DNA of 64,000 nucleotides from Myxococcus flavus. Its GTDB lineage: Bacteria; Myxococcota; Myxococcia; Myxococcales; Myxococcaceae. Both the position numbers and the translations under genes were made by a program. The stretch spans positions 186,001-250,000 of the forward strand of contig NZ_CP143624.1 of assembly GCF_050038885.1 (NCBI RefSeq), written 5' to 3'. Within the stretch, counting starts at the first letter, position 1, and each line of letters opens with the position of its first letter. This document shows positions 17,101 to 25,683 of the stretch, piece after piece. The notes below the pieces were generated by a model. The model was not told the origin of the DNA. It worked only from the letters and a program-made list of their open reading frames with translations, and made no database searches.

Positions 17101-19483
17101 CGGCGCCCTGTACATGCTTCTGGGCAAAGCCACCAACGTCGCCACGGCGCTGGGGGGTCTGTCCCTGTCGGCACCACTGGCCCGGGTCCGGGAGGCCCAC
17201 TCCATCCTCCAGGCCTTCTTCGAGACGTCGGACCCGGGCATCCGGAGGATGCAGCAGTACTACCTGCACGACCTCCTGACCCGGCTGACGCCCTTCCGCC
17301 AATTCTATCCGTTCGGGCTGGTCCGCACCCACTTCCAGCACGTGAACGCGCGCGAGGTGACCATCCTCCTGCCCACCAACGAGCCGAGTGACTCGGAATC
17401 CCTGTCCACGGCGCTGTACGAACTGCTGCCCGGGACCTGGAACTATCGCTGGGTCCGTCCGCTCAAGTCTCCCTCGGGACCCATCAACCAGATGGGAGGG
17501 ACCGGTGAGCATTTCATCCACCTCGACAACATCGTGAGGCCCAATGGAGCCCTGTTCGAGCCCACCCGCGCGCCGCCACTGGCCCCGGCGGATCTACCCG
17601 CGGACATGCCAGTCGTATCCGCCGGAACGACGATCTCCATCCTGCGTCCGGTCCGCCTGCGGATGGAGAGCTCCGTCAACCAGCCCGACGCGCTCTTCGC
17701 TGAGCGGCTGATCGCCGATGGAGATGAGGCGCAGCGGGCCAACAACCCCGCCGACGTCAAGGGCTGTCCGACCGTGCCGCGCGCCTTCCCCGCCACCTGG
17801 TACCGCGTCGAGACCGACCCGAAAGCGCAGCCCGTCCGCGGCAAGGCGGCTCCGGGGACCGCCAACGAGCTGCCTCATACCTTCCCCGCGATCGGCCGGG
17901 TGCTCCTCGACGGCGTGACCTTCGCGACGGGGATGAAGGTCGACCGGTACGTCTACGCCATCGATCGCTCGTACGGGAACGTCATCGAGAGCCCGCGAAT
18001 CCACTACCGGCACGGGCCCACGAAGGAGCCGGTGGTGCTGGGCGACACGCTCGGCCAGACCGATGGGCTGACCTTCCGGCTCCGTCCCGACACGCTGGAA
18101 GCCGTCATCGACCAGGCGCTCGGCGCGCCCGGCCCCCTGCGTGGCGAGCTCACGGTCCGTGCGATGCGCCGCTTCATCGCGCGGACCACCGGATGCAGTC
18201 CCTTCCAGTCGGACATGATCCGAAAGGTGCTCCTGATGGGGTTCCTCGACCAGGGAGGCACCCTGTCCACGCTGGACTTCCAGGCCATCCAGACACTGCT
18301 CACGGGGTTGACGTCCCAGGATTACGACAGACTGAGCGGCGACATCATCCAGGGGATGTACGCGGGAGCGGATCCCAACGAGACCGCCACGGCGAGGAGC
18401 CGTCAGGTCCGCTGGCACAAGGATGCCTGGCCCGAGATGCAGCGGCTCCAGGCGAGCGCCACGGACTTCGATGACACCTTCATCGAGGACGTGGCGCGGG
18501 ACATCCTCATCCACACGCTGGCGGTCACGGCGCTGGACGGTGTCAGCCGGCTGGTGGGCGCCACCGACGGGGACCTGTCCTACTTCCACCAGGCCAGCCG
18601 CGACGAGTTCTACATCTTCGACTCCGTGGAAGGCGGCAACGGGTGCGCCGAGACCGTGAGCCGGTACCTCCAGATTCCTCCGCTCCAGCGCATCGTCGAC
18701 CGGGGGTCGGGGCCCCTCACCACCCTGCCGAGCTCGGACGGCTTCATGCTCATCGAGGAGGCGCTGGCCGCATGCCCCGCCCAGGCCTCGGCACGCCTGC
18801 TCTTCGAGGCCAGCCGGCAGGGGGTCACGGACGTCTCCCAGTTGAGCTTCCCCCGAGGGCTGTCCACCGACCTCGAGGCCCGAATGCGGCACGAGTACGA
18901 TTCCGTGGTAGGCGCTCACGCCATCGTCAGTCATCTCATCGGAGCCCTGCCCCAGCTCTTCTCCAGCTGGTGGGATCTTCTCTGGCTGCAGCTCGTCCCG
19001 GAGCGCTTCTCCCAGCAGTTGGTCCAGCAGCGCGTATGTGCCGGGACGGACAGCCTGCGCTCCCGAACCCATCTGTGCATCACCGGGTGCCTGGAGTGCG
19101 TCAACAACGGGGACGGCTCTATCTACGGCTCGTTGACCTCGCACGAACACGTGAGCAAGAACCTGCTGGATGTGCTGCGCCGGCACGTGGCGGCCCAGGA
19201 GCCAGGAGCCTTCCTGGGGATTGCCTCGGGCAGCTCGGTGGGTGCCGCGCTCCAGGCCCACGCGGGCCAGCCGGTGACGGATGCCACGGGGAATCCCGTC
19301 ACGGCCGTCATCGACGACAACGGCACGCCACGACGGGTGCTGCTCACCCAGGTGCTGTCGACCGTCTCCCCGGATCTCGGGCACGTGGGCGGCGCCCCGC
19401 TGCTCAGCCCCGCGGGGCCGGGCGTCTGGGACGTGAACATCCCCTTCCTCGCCAGCTACCGTGACGAAAGGCCCCTGCCATGA
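14156..19483 (+). CDS. SF2 helicase with DUF1998-like C-terminus (DISARM/Druantia/Dpd-like)
   Basis: A 1775-residue protein from ATG 14156, with AGAGGGA upstream. Helicase motifs: I, ITAGVSSGKTYSF (about 228-240); Ia, ALIIYPRTSLVEDQ; II, VVVFDEIHLMEG (DEIH, about 366); III, WIGASATVAEP (about 405); V, IEVGVDF (about 710); VI, QQKIGRVGRE (about 735-745). The last 300 residues carry IFDSVEGGNGC (about 1489) and a cysteine cluster, RVCAGTD and CITGCLECVNN (about 1625-1645). These look like the DUF1998/MrfA zinc-binding domain. DISARM splits such parts between DrmA and DrmB, while DruE and probably DpdJ combine them. The next gene is a PLD protein overlapping by 4 bp, as in drmC or dpdK neighbourhoods. 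It probably translocates on or unwinds invading DNA. Confidence 0.85.
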   Translation: MTDQQLLHLLYELEKPILQKNAWPDLRIRVADVLAAATAAPLSASRAQVLDGLCSLRLDGHLMFLPDWEQWEKDELEDEQLQDSRAQWEPVPSHGGLPDWKRRKVFMPEKDELGQWFVRSRVAETARLLYANRERFGLEASTAHLGYELQPRLRPDRTAYAMADAIQELQTFVEGLTLPRRESADTLKLAIQRTGVGLGHSQIAAFQVRAWKSVLRSLFEEPRQVDTTMITAGVSSGKTYSFLLPLLTLLVYRALRGEGRHNRALIIYPRTSLVEDQYHGLHKVIESINAQLTAHGTSLTDRPALDAGQLLGESLGVGGSSLGDSLHQVRQLGIEVILTTTESLKNRMMDPRAVRTYLKHVEVVVFDEIHLMEGLAGSHGISFVRRMRQLMRSLRKNPGFEPAWIGASATVAEPVAHAARVLSISDPKRIQHVAPAPDELIRFGTFHHLFLHTRVGKASLSAVTNGVSCLVHTRNDSTAHAHYENPSAPVLKPRKTDDIRKTIVFVDSLSTIGRLDFTTADNERTYDPQDTSPPYYSWFYRPAARLNATAGEEKSIKGLQAIRRWCQNCYHGIPDRIDPSAFQAPELTYLRTHLRMDENAKARATPPGLREKLAQLPQEGVRNLDGCPFHEARLCWWFSQDSGQTRQFGNTEVRIDQNRAIPYTSKTDAPTLHDNVNDYFLTEARQLWRRAPGIPPKKKEAVSTMLASPRIEVGVDFRNVRDGATHKAMRSASAFQQKIGRVGREDGSDSVIVTFLAHRPTDAHFAHQPARLLDAAHLDPIPLKADNPDVLSSHLFAAALEFIASRPPGTIPNGGHELNIIGTGSPNVPSWENKVDGCIQFLTAHRDEVLDYMLAATGQGPSKESVAEMALDRLLTILGLFVTDLGGAYAAGRTLAHWFKENQGPAPDVRFVQLLSDLESVVTELRGLPGTLPTPVLSAADTLLKALDTDSPTSASLAQAVPGFQTAVGANVGGMASNPTTIGALYMLLGKATNVATALGGLSLSAPLARVREAHSILQAFFETSDPGIRRMQQYYLHDLLTRLTPFRQFYPFGLVRTHFQHVNAREVTILLPTNEPSDSESLSTALYELLPGTWNYRWVRPLKSPSGPINQMGGTGEHFIHLDNIVRPNGALFEPTRAPPLAPADLPADMPVVSAGTTISILRPVRLRMESSVNQPDALFAERLIADGDEAQRANNPADVKGCPTVPRAFPATWYRVETDPKAQPVRGKAAPGTANELPHTFPAIGRVLLDGVTFATGMKVDRYVYAIDRSYGNVIESPRIHYRHGPTKEPVVLGDTLGQTDGLTFRLRPDTLEAVIDQALGAPGPLRGELTVRAMRRFIARTTGCSPFQSDMIRKVLLMGFLDQGGTLSTLDFQAIQTLLTGLTSQDYDRLSGDIIQGMYAGADPNETATARSRQVRWHKDAWPEMQRLQASATDFDDTFIEDVARDILIHTLAVTALDGVSRLVGATDGDLSYFHQASRDEFYIFDSVEGGNGCAETVSRYLQIPPLQRIVDRGSGPLTTLPSSDGFMLIEEALAACPAQASARLLFEASRQGVTDVSQLSFPRGLSTDLEARMRHEYDSVVGAHAIVSHLIGALPQLFSSWWDLLWLQLVPERFSQQLVQQRVCAGTDSLRSRTHLCITGCLECVNNGDGSIYGSLTSHEHVSKNLLDVLRRHVAAQEPGAFLGIASGSSVGAALQAHAGQPVTDATGNPVTAVIDDNGTPRRVLLTQVLSTVSPDLGHVGGAPLLSPAGPGVWDVNIPFLASYRDERPLP

Positions 19484-20127
19484 GCATGGTGGATGCCTTC
19501 CTGGCTCCCGTGATGACAGAAGTGCTGCTGACCGCGCTGGCGCGCTTGCGGACCGAGGGCCCATCGGCCCCGCTCCGGATCGGCTCGCCGTGGCTGTCGG
19601 ATATCCCCTTGTTCCCCGGCATCTTCGCGGGCTCGTTTCCGTTCCTGCTGCCGGGCGTGGACGCGCTCGAGGTGGCCTCGCTGCTGGACTTCCTCAAGAC
19701 GTGGCGGAAGAACGGCGGAGAGGTCACCCTCCTCGTGCAGGGATATGATCCGCTGGCGCACCCCCAGAAGAACGTCGTGACCTTCAACACGCAGGAACTG
19801 AGGCTGCTGGAGCGGTGCCTGGACACGGGGATGGAAGTGCTCTTCGGGCAGTCCTTCCACGACAGGTTCATCGTGGCACCGGACGTGGTGCTCAGCGGCT
19901 CGGTCAACGGCACCTATCCCGGGCTCGACAGGAACCGCGAGACCTTGACGCTGCACACGCGCAGCTCGTCCCCCCGGGATTACGCCAGCGCGTTGGCGGT
20001 CTGTGAGAACCACCTCGCCAGCGCGCGGCACATGGGCGTGTGCCGGCCTCCACGCGCGAACGCGGGCATCGCCCAACACACCTCGATCCAGGAGATTCGT
20101 CGATGCTACAGCACCTCGTGGAGATGA
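19480..20127 (+). CDS. Phospholipase-D-like protein (DrmC/DpdK-like)
   Basis: A 215-residue protein whose ATG overlaps the helicase stop by 4 bp. It has a single HKD-like half-site, QSFHDRFIVAPDVVLSGSVNG (about 124-144). The usual HxKxxxxD lysine is Arg here, followed by the GSxN strand. One copy per chain implies a dimer, as in bacterial PLD nucleases. PLD proteins of this size are the third core component of DISARM (DrmC) and the last of Dpd (DpdK), and probably act on nucleic acid. Its 3' end overlaps the next gene by 25 bp. The last 30 or so residues read like an extension and may not be conserved. Confidence 0.75.
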   Translation: MSMVDAFLAPVMTEVLLTALARLRTEGPSAPLRIGSPWLSDIPLFPGIFAGSFPFLLPGVDALEVASLLDFLKTWRKNGGEVTLLVQGYDPLAHPQKNVVTFNTQELRLLERCLDTGMEVLFGQSFHDRFIVAPDVVLSGSVNGTYPGLDRNRETLTLHTRSSSPRDYASALAVCENHLASARHMGVCRPPRANAGIAQHTSIQEIRRCYSTSWR

Positions 20128-23100
20128 AGCGCCCGGTCGTCCTGTGCGACTCGGTCCACGGCGCGCTCGGGGGCATCCTCCAGGCCCTGTTCGTCCAGAG
20201 GCTCCCCTTCGTCGACCTGGTGAGCCGGAGCTCCGAGCGGGACGGCGAGGGGCCATCCCCATCCGACGTCTTCGATCGGGTCCACGAGTTCCTGGTGGCG
20301 GGCAGGTGGCTGGATGATGAGCAGCGGATGACCGAGTCCGCCACGGGGTTGCGGCGCCTGCGCATTCCCAACCCGATGGAGGGAATGACGGAGCTGCCGT
20401 CCCGGGTGAAGTTGAGCTCCTTGAAGCCGGCTGCGGCCCTGCTCAGGACCTTCCTGCTGCTGCGGGTGCGCTTTCAAGAAACCGCGCGGCTGGAGGCTCG
20501 CAAGGACGAAGAGGCGGAGTTGGATGCGCTTTACCTCATCGGGGATGTCTTCACCGAGCGCTACCCGGTACGCGCGGAGTGGGCGGTCAAGGGCGAGACC
20601 GTGCTCCTCACCCTGCGCGGCGAGCCCCAGCGTGCGCCCGGAGGAGGCTGGGACCGGCTAGGTTACATCCGTGCCCGGGACGCATGTCTGCTGCTGCGGC
20701 CACTGAAGGAGGCGCTGGACGGTCCCGTGCGTCCGCTGGTCATCCCTCGCGAGGCGCGCGCGGAACGGGGTGAACGGAGCACGGTACGAGTCCGGGTGCC
20801 AGCGTCCGCCCGCGATCGCATCGCCGCCGTCCACTGGCTGGAAGAGCTCAAGCTGCTGAAGAACCTCGCCCGCCCCAACCAGGATGGACCGCTCCCCACG
20901 CCGGGACCGCTGGGCGAGCATGCCTCCCACGAGATGACCACGGGGGGATACGTCGTGGGGACCCGGGGACGCCAGATGGAGGAAGTCCTGCCCGTGCGTG
21001 TCGTGGCGAACGCGGCGCCCACGGAGGTCATCCAGCCGCGGGATGCCCAGGGGCGGATCGCCATCACCCTGGAGGGGCTCGGAGGGGCGAGGGAGATCGG
21101 CGCCAACGCGTACTACTACCAGTTCGGCGAACGTGGCCTGCTCGTGGACGTGGGCTACGACGCCACCCGGGATGGGTGGATGGGGCTGCCCGCGCTCGAG
21201 CGCATCACCCGGCTGGACGCGGTCATCCTCACGCACGCGCACATCGATCACATCGGCTCGTTGCCTCTGCTACTCGACGTCTTCCCGGACGTTCCCGTCT
21301 ACTGCACCCGGGCCACCCTGGGGGTGCTGTCCCCGATGCTGTTCGACTCGGCCAAGGTGGCGGGGTTCCGGTACGAGGAGACGGGAGAGATGTCCGCCAT
21401 CACGCGGGGAATGGTGAGCACCCTCGCGCCATCGCGCTTCCGGGTGCTCGACTATGAAGAGCGCACCGAGGTGCCCGAGATTCCGGGGCTCTCCCTTCAA
21501 TTCCATGACGCCGGACACATCATCGGCTCCGCCAACGCGAGGCTCGACTTCGCGGGCACCGCCATCCTTCACACGGGTGACATCAGCGTGGAGGACCAGC
21601 ACCTGCTGCACGGCATGCGCGTGGAGGACCAGCGGGCCCACCACGTCATCATGGAGGGGACCTACAGCGGTGAGCCGGAGTTCAACCGGGAGCAGCGCCG
21701 CAAGGCGGTCGACGATTTCCTGGAAGCGCTGGCGGAGCGGCTGGACGCGGGCGGCTCCGTGCTGATTCCCGCCTTCTCCCTGGGACGGGCCCAGGAGTTG
21801 GTGGGCATGCTGGTGGACTGGCGGAAGAACAGCGGCAGGTCGTTTCCCATCTATACGGTGGGGATGGTCAACACGCTGAACGAAATCAGCGGCCAGTTCC
21901 CCGAGTTCCTGCCCGGGCTCCAGGGGCAGCCCTTCCAGGAGACCCAGTCGTTCGACGTGGGCGACCAGCGGGACATGTCCCACGAGGAGCGTCGGGACGC
22001 CTATGCGCGCGCGTTTCGTGAGGCGGCCCAGGCTCACCCGTGCGCCATCATCGCGAGCCACGGAATGATGATGGAGAAGACCGGCTCGTACTTCATCGGC
22101 CGGGCCATCCTCGGCGGAGATGACGAGCGCCATGCCATCTTCCTGTGCGGCTACATGGATCCGCGTACACCGGGGTATCGGCTGCACCATCAGTGCTGCG
22201 AGCCGATCATCGACTACGGCATTGGGGACGCCATCCTGCGGAAGATTCCGGAGACGCGCATCCGCTTCTACCGACTGACGGCGCACGCCAGTTACCAGGA
22301 GCTGGTGGAGGTCGGCACGCGAATCCCGCTCAAGACGGTGACGCTGATTCACGGGGAGGCCAAGGGCCTCGACTTCCTCCGGGAAGATCTGCTGAAGCGG
22401 GTGAACGCGGAAGGCCGTGCGCTCCAGGTCCGCGCCCCCGCGATGGGTGAGCGGATCCTCCTGGAGCATGTCCCGGCTCCTCCCCACTGGGAGTTCGAGC
22501 CCGCCATTGCCCGGAAGGCGGACCGCATGGGTCCCGATGGTCTCCGGCTCGACGGATTCTCCCTCCAGGGCATGACTCGGCAAGGAACAAAGACCTCGGC
22601 GCTGCTCCCCATCGGGGAGCAAACCGTGATGCTGTCGCTCAAGACCGATCGGGTCAATCCGAGGCGCATCATCCGGGTCGAGGCCCCGCAGGGGACTCCC
22701 GGTGGGCCCGTGTGCCTCTATGACCGCGAGCGGAACCTGGGGGACCTGACGCGTCTGCCCTGGTCGACTCCCGGCAAGGCGCTCTGGGTAGTGACGGCGG
22801 AGGACTCGGACGGGCGGCGGACCCAGAGCCGGCTCTCCTTCTTCTGTAACGCCGAAGTGCGAGTGCTCTCCGCGGCACTCGAGGCCAAGCGGCCCATGCT
22901 CGAGTTGGAGGTGGGGGGCCACCACACGCCTCGATTCCAGGGACTGCGTGTGCAGGGAAACCCCCAGCTCCTCCAAGTCACCGAGTGGGACTGGGATGCG
23001 ATGACGCGTAGGATGCGGCTCCAACTCCGGACGCCCTTCGAGGTCCGCTCGCTCGATGACGTGCAGATCGAGCTGGGCTGGGACGGTTGGGTCCAACGGG

Positions 23101-25319
23101 ACTTTCCGCTGGGAACGCTCACGTTGGAGCCCCGCATCGACGTGCTGGTCGCTCCTGCTCGAGTGGGCGTCTCGATGAGCCTCCAGGTCCACTCGAGTCC
23201 GCCGCCCCGGGCCGCGCGCTTCGACAGCCGTCCAGCGCGCCTTGAAGGAGGCCAGGTCTCCTTCACGCCTCGCCAACCAGGTCCCGCCCCCCTCGAACTG
23301 CAGTACGGCCGGGAGGATGGCCAGTGGGAATGGCGGGAAGCCGAGCTCATCGAAGTACAGTCCTCGGCACGGGTGGACATCCCACGCGCGATGGATCTCA
23401 CGCGTGAACTCGAGGTCGTCATCCGCAACATTGAGCCCACGCTGCACGGGGTGTCGCTCGAGCTGCGCGTCGATGACGAGATCCTGACGCACTGGAAGGC
23501 GGGCGCGCAGCCGCACCGCTGGTCCGGCTCGCTGTCGACCAGTGGAGATCTGGAGGTGGAGCTCGTCGCACCCGGCCAGGGATTCACCTTGTGGCGGGGA
23601 ATGCTCCACGTGAGAACAGGCCTGGAGCTCGACAAGGACAGGAGCCTACCCGTCACCAGCGCCGATGGGGGCGTCGAGGCTCGGCTGGTCTGGCCCAGCA
23701 TCTCCGCCGAGAGCCGGAAGCAGGTTGAGCAGGCCTTCCACGCCGAAGGATTCACCCGCCTCCGTTGGGATGCGGACGCGCTCCACGTGCGAGGGACTCC
23801 GGAGACCATTGGCTCCCGTGAGGTGGTGCTGGTGGATGGGCCCGCGCATCACCGGGTGAGCATCGTCACGCTGCCGTCCCAGACGCTCTGCCTCCAACCC
23901 GCTTCGCCCCATGGACCAGGGCAGCGCCTCACCGTCAGCACGACGGGAGGCGCGCTGGATTCCGGACTGGAGGACACGGATGGGGGGCCCTTGTCCATCA
24001 TGGTCGAACGGCTCTCTCCCCTCATGGACACGCTCTCCGCCAAGGTCGACGGCGCGACCCTCCAGCTCCTGCACCCCGGGCGCTACAGTGTCGCGCTTAC
24101 CGCCTGGGGTAAGCGGCTGTCCCATTTGGAGACGGAGGTAGGCCTGCCGGCACCTCTGCCCGCGCTTCCCCAGGTGCAGCCCTCGGAACTCGAAGCCTCA
24201 AGCGCGTCCGGCGCCAGTGAGCATGTCGAACAACTCCCTCCGGGGCCATTGACCCTGGCGTTGCGGCCCGCAGGGGGGTCCTTCCGCGTGCTCCAGCACA
24301 TGGCGGATCGCCTGGATGCCATGGCGTGGGAGTTCGTGAAGGCCCGTCTCGACCAGCAGGAACAGGTCATGGTGGTAACGCCGGGGCTCACGCTTCCGTC
24401 GGAGGCGGGCCAATTGCTCCGTCGGCTCCGCCAGGAACGTCCGAGCACATCTGTCGCACACCTCTCCTACCCCGCACCTCGGGGCGAGTTGGCGCCAGAC
24501 CTCGAGCGGGCCCGCAGGCTGCACGAGCATGTCGCGTGCGTCATTCCCGCCGGAACGACCATCGATCGCTTCGATGCCTACAAGTGCCCCCGATGCGCGG
24601 CTGTCATGAAGCTCCAGAGTGATGACCAGAGTCTCTGGCTGCGCTGCCAGGGATGCGGCCACGAGGATCGCGGGGTGGCGCTCACTCTGGACAGGTTCCG
24701 GCGCGAGAACGTACGCGTCCTCTTCACGGATTACCGCATCGCCCGTTATCTCCGAAGCGATATGGGCTCACGTTACGCCGGGGCCTTCGGCCGCGCGGTA
24801 CGCTGCCAACAGTGCATGGGGCTCCAGCCCGCATTCCTACGACCCGGGCCGTGGGACGGCGCATTGCTGCGGCGGCTGGTGTCGGCGATGGCTGGCGCCT
24901 GGCGACCCGATGATGAGGAGGGCAGCACCCGGCGGGCCGTGCGACGGGCCGCGCAGCGAACAGGAAGGCCCCAGACGGGTGAGCTCACACGGCTCGAGCG
25001 CGCTTTGCGGCTCCTGGTGGATGAGGGGGTGATCGTTCAGGGACAGCCCGTGCCCGCAGTGAGACGCCTGGAAGAGGGAGTGAGCCTGTGCTGCGGCAGG
25101 CCACTCGCCTGGTCCAGCCACCGTATCTCCTACGTCTTCCTCGATCTCAGGACCCTGCTGCTGCAGCCTGACGGACTCCACCCGAAGCTGCCCACCGGCC
25201 CGGAAGGGGTCCGGCAACTGCTGTGCCTCGCGGAGGAGGATGGGGTCTTGCAGGTCGCGCCGCCTCGACCGAGGGAACCCAGGAGGAAGCCTTCCTTCAG
25301 GCCCAACAAGCGGCGTTGA
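20103..25319 (+). CDS. Metallo-beta-lactamase/beta-CASP nuclease with zinc-ribbon C-terminus
   Basis: A 1738-residue protein. Start ATG 20103 was chosen for AGGAGA seven bases upstream. The N-terminal 330 residues are of unknown fold. Residues about 335-790 are a complete MBL plus beta-CASP nuclease: HAHIDH (377-382), DAGHIIGSAN (about 470), HTGDIS (about 490), motif A EGTYSG (about 517), motif B Ala-His in LTAHASYQE (about 728) and motif C LIHGEAKG (about 748). That set resembles CPSF73/RNase J-type enzymes and should be active on RNA or DNA. The middle (about 800-1350) is beta-rich, possibly repeated Ig-like domains. The C-terminus has zinc ribbons: CPRC with CQGC (about 1493-1517), CQQC (about 1567) and a CCG (about 1662). 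It ends the helicase-PLD-nuclease operon. I know no named defence system with this architecture. Confidence 0.82.
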   Translation: MLQHLVEMKRPVVLCDSVHGALGGILQALFVQRLPFVDLVSRSSERDGEGPSPSDVFDRVHEFLVAGRWLDDEQRMTESATGLRRLRIPNPMEGMTELPSRVKLSSLKPAAALLRTFLLLRVRFQETARLEARKDEEAELDALYLIGDVFTERYPVRAEWAVKGETVLLTLRGEPQRAPGGGWDRLGYIRARDACLLLRPLKEALDGPVRPLVIPREARAERGERSTVRVRVPASARDRIAAVHWLEELKLLKNLARPNQDGPLPTPGPLGEHASHEMTTGGYVVGTRGRQMEEVLPVRVVANAAPTEVIQPRDAQGRIAITLEGLGGAREIGANAYYYQFGERGLLVDVGYDATRDGWMGLPALERITRLDAVILTHAHIDHIGSLPLLLDVFPDVPVYCTRATLGVLSPMLFDSAKVAGFRYEETGEMSAITRGMVSTLAPSRFRVLDYEERTEVPEIPGLSLQFHDAGHIIGSANARLDFAGTAILHTGDISVEDQHLLHGMRVEDQRAHHVIMEGTYSGEPEFNREQRRKAVDDFLEALAERLDAGGSVLIPAFSLGRAQELVGMLVDWRKNSGRSFPIYTVGMVNTLNEISGQFPEFLPGLQGQPFQETQSFDVGDQRDMSHEERRDAYARAFREAAQAHPCAIIASHGMMMEKTGSYFIGRAILGGDDERHAIFLCGYMDPRTPGYRLHHQCCEPIIDYGIGDAILRKIPETRIRFYRLTAHASYQELVEVGTRIPLKTVTLIHGEAKGLDFLREDLLKRVNAEGRALQVRAPAMGERILLEHVPAPPHWEFEPAIARKADRMGPDGLRLDGFSLQGMTRQGTKTSALLPIGEQTVMLSLKTDRVNPRRIIRVEAPQGTPGGPVCLYDRERNLGDLTRLPWSTPGKALWVVTAEDSDGRRTQSRLSFFCNAEVRVLSAALEAKRPMLELEVGGHHTPRFQGLRVQGNPQLLQVTEWDWDAMTRRMRLQLRTPFEVRSLDDVQIELGWDGWVQRDFPLGTLTLEPRIDVLVAPARVGVSMSLQVHSSPPPRAARFDSRPARLEGGQVSFTPRQPGPAPLELQYGREDGQWEWREAELIEVQSSARVDIPRAMDLTRELEVVIRNIEPTLHGVSLELRVDDEILTHWKAGAQPHRWSGSLSTSGDLEVELVAPGQGFTLWRGMLHVRTGLELDKDRSLPVTSADGGVEARLVWPSISAESRKQVEQAFHAEGFTRLRWDADALHVRGTPETIGSREVVLVDGPAHHRVSIVTLPSQTLCLQPASPHGPGQRLTVSTTGGALDSGLEDTDGGPLSIMVERLSPLMDTLSAKVDGATLQLLHPGRYSVALTAWGKRLSHLETEVGLPAPLPALPQVQPSELEASSASGASEHVEQLPPGPLTLALRPAGGSFRVLQHMADRLDAMAWEFVKARLDQQEQVMVVTPGLTLPSEAGQLLRRLRQERPSTSVAHLSYPAPRGELAPDLERARRLHEHVACVIPAGTTIDRFDAYKCPRCAAVMKLQSDDQSLWLRCQGCGHEDRGVALTLDRFRRENVRVLFTDYRIARYLRSDMGSRYAGAFGRAVRCQQCMGLQPAFLRPGPWDGALLRRLVSAMAGAWRPDDEEGSTRRAVRRAAQRTGRPQTGELTRLERALRLLVDEGVIVQGQPVPAVRRLEEGVSLCCGRPLAWSSHRISYVFLDLRTLLLQPDGLHPKLPTGPEGVRQLLCLAEEDGVLQVAPPRPREPRRKPSFRPNKRR

Positions 25320-25639
25320 GGGCACCTGCCCCAAGAGACACTGCGCGTGGGCCATTGCCAAGCCGCGCTGGTGCGCGCCAAGACGCTCGATGAACTGTAT
25401 CCGTTGAGCGGAAACTGCGCCGCGTTCCCCTTGGGGATCTGCTGCCGCGCCCCTGTCACCTCGCTCCCACGGAATCAAAGGAATGTACCGCTCGGACCTC
25501 TGCTCCGTAGACAGGTAGATGGACCTCCACTCCCATCCAGTACCCACTTGGTACCCACCCCAGGTGGACTCACCTGGACTCTGGTGAACTCTTGCGGGGG
25601 GCTGCTCAGAGAGAAGCCGCTAAGCTTTCGGGACTCTTG
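25320..25639. other. Non-coding island end
   Basis: There is no convincing gene in these 320 bp. It holds two GTACCCAC direct repeats (25540-25547 and 25551-25558) and a perfect 7-bp stem with a 4-base loop (CCAGGTG 25560-25566, CACCTGG 25571-25577). Two similar GA/GGACTCTTG stretches lie near 25587 and 25631. Such short repeats beside a tRNA fragment could be recombinase binding sites of an attachment site; this is inference. Confidence 0.35.
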
Positions 25640-25683
25640 AGGATTTTAAGTCCGCTGCGTCTGCCAGTTCCGCCACTCGTGCC
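25640..25683 (-). pseudogene. tRNA-Leu(UAA) 5' half; probable island attachment site
   Basis: Read leftward from 25683, the sequence follows a tRNA-Leu exactly: acceptor strand GGCACGA, the D-arm core GGCGGAACTGGCAGACGC, then anticodon stem and loop GCGGACTTAAAATCC with anticodon TAA at 25648-25646. Beyond 25640 the match stops. The 3' anticodon stem has a mismatch, and no variable arm, T-loop (TTCRA) or 3' acceptor TCGTGCC is found in the next 100 bases. The gene is therefore cut at the anticodon stem, a common crossover point for integrases. The island side lies at lower coordinates and the ffh side is chromosomal, so this is probably an att junction. Confidence 0.72.

Noticed and set aside
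25592..25683. A complete tRNA-Leu gene
   Set aside because: No T-loop or 3' acceptor strand is found within the distance a tRNA allows, and the anticodon stem has a mismatch on its 3' side.
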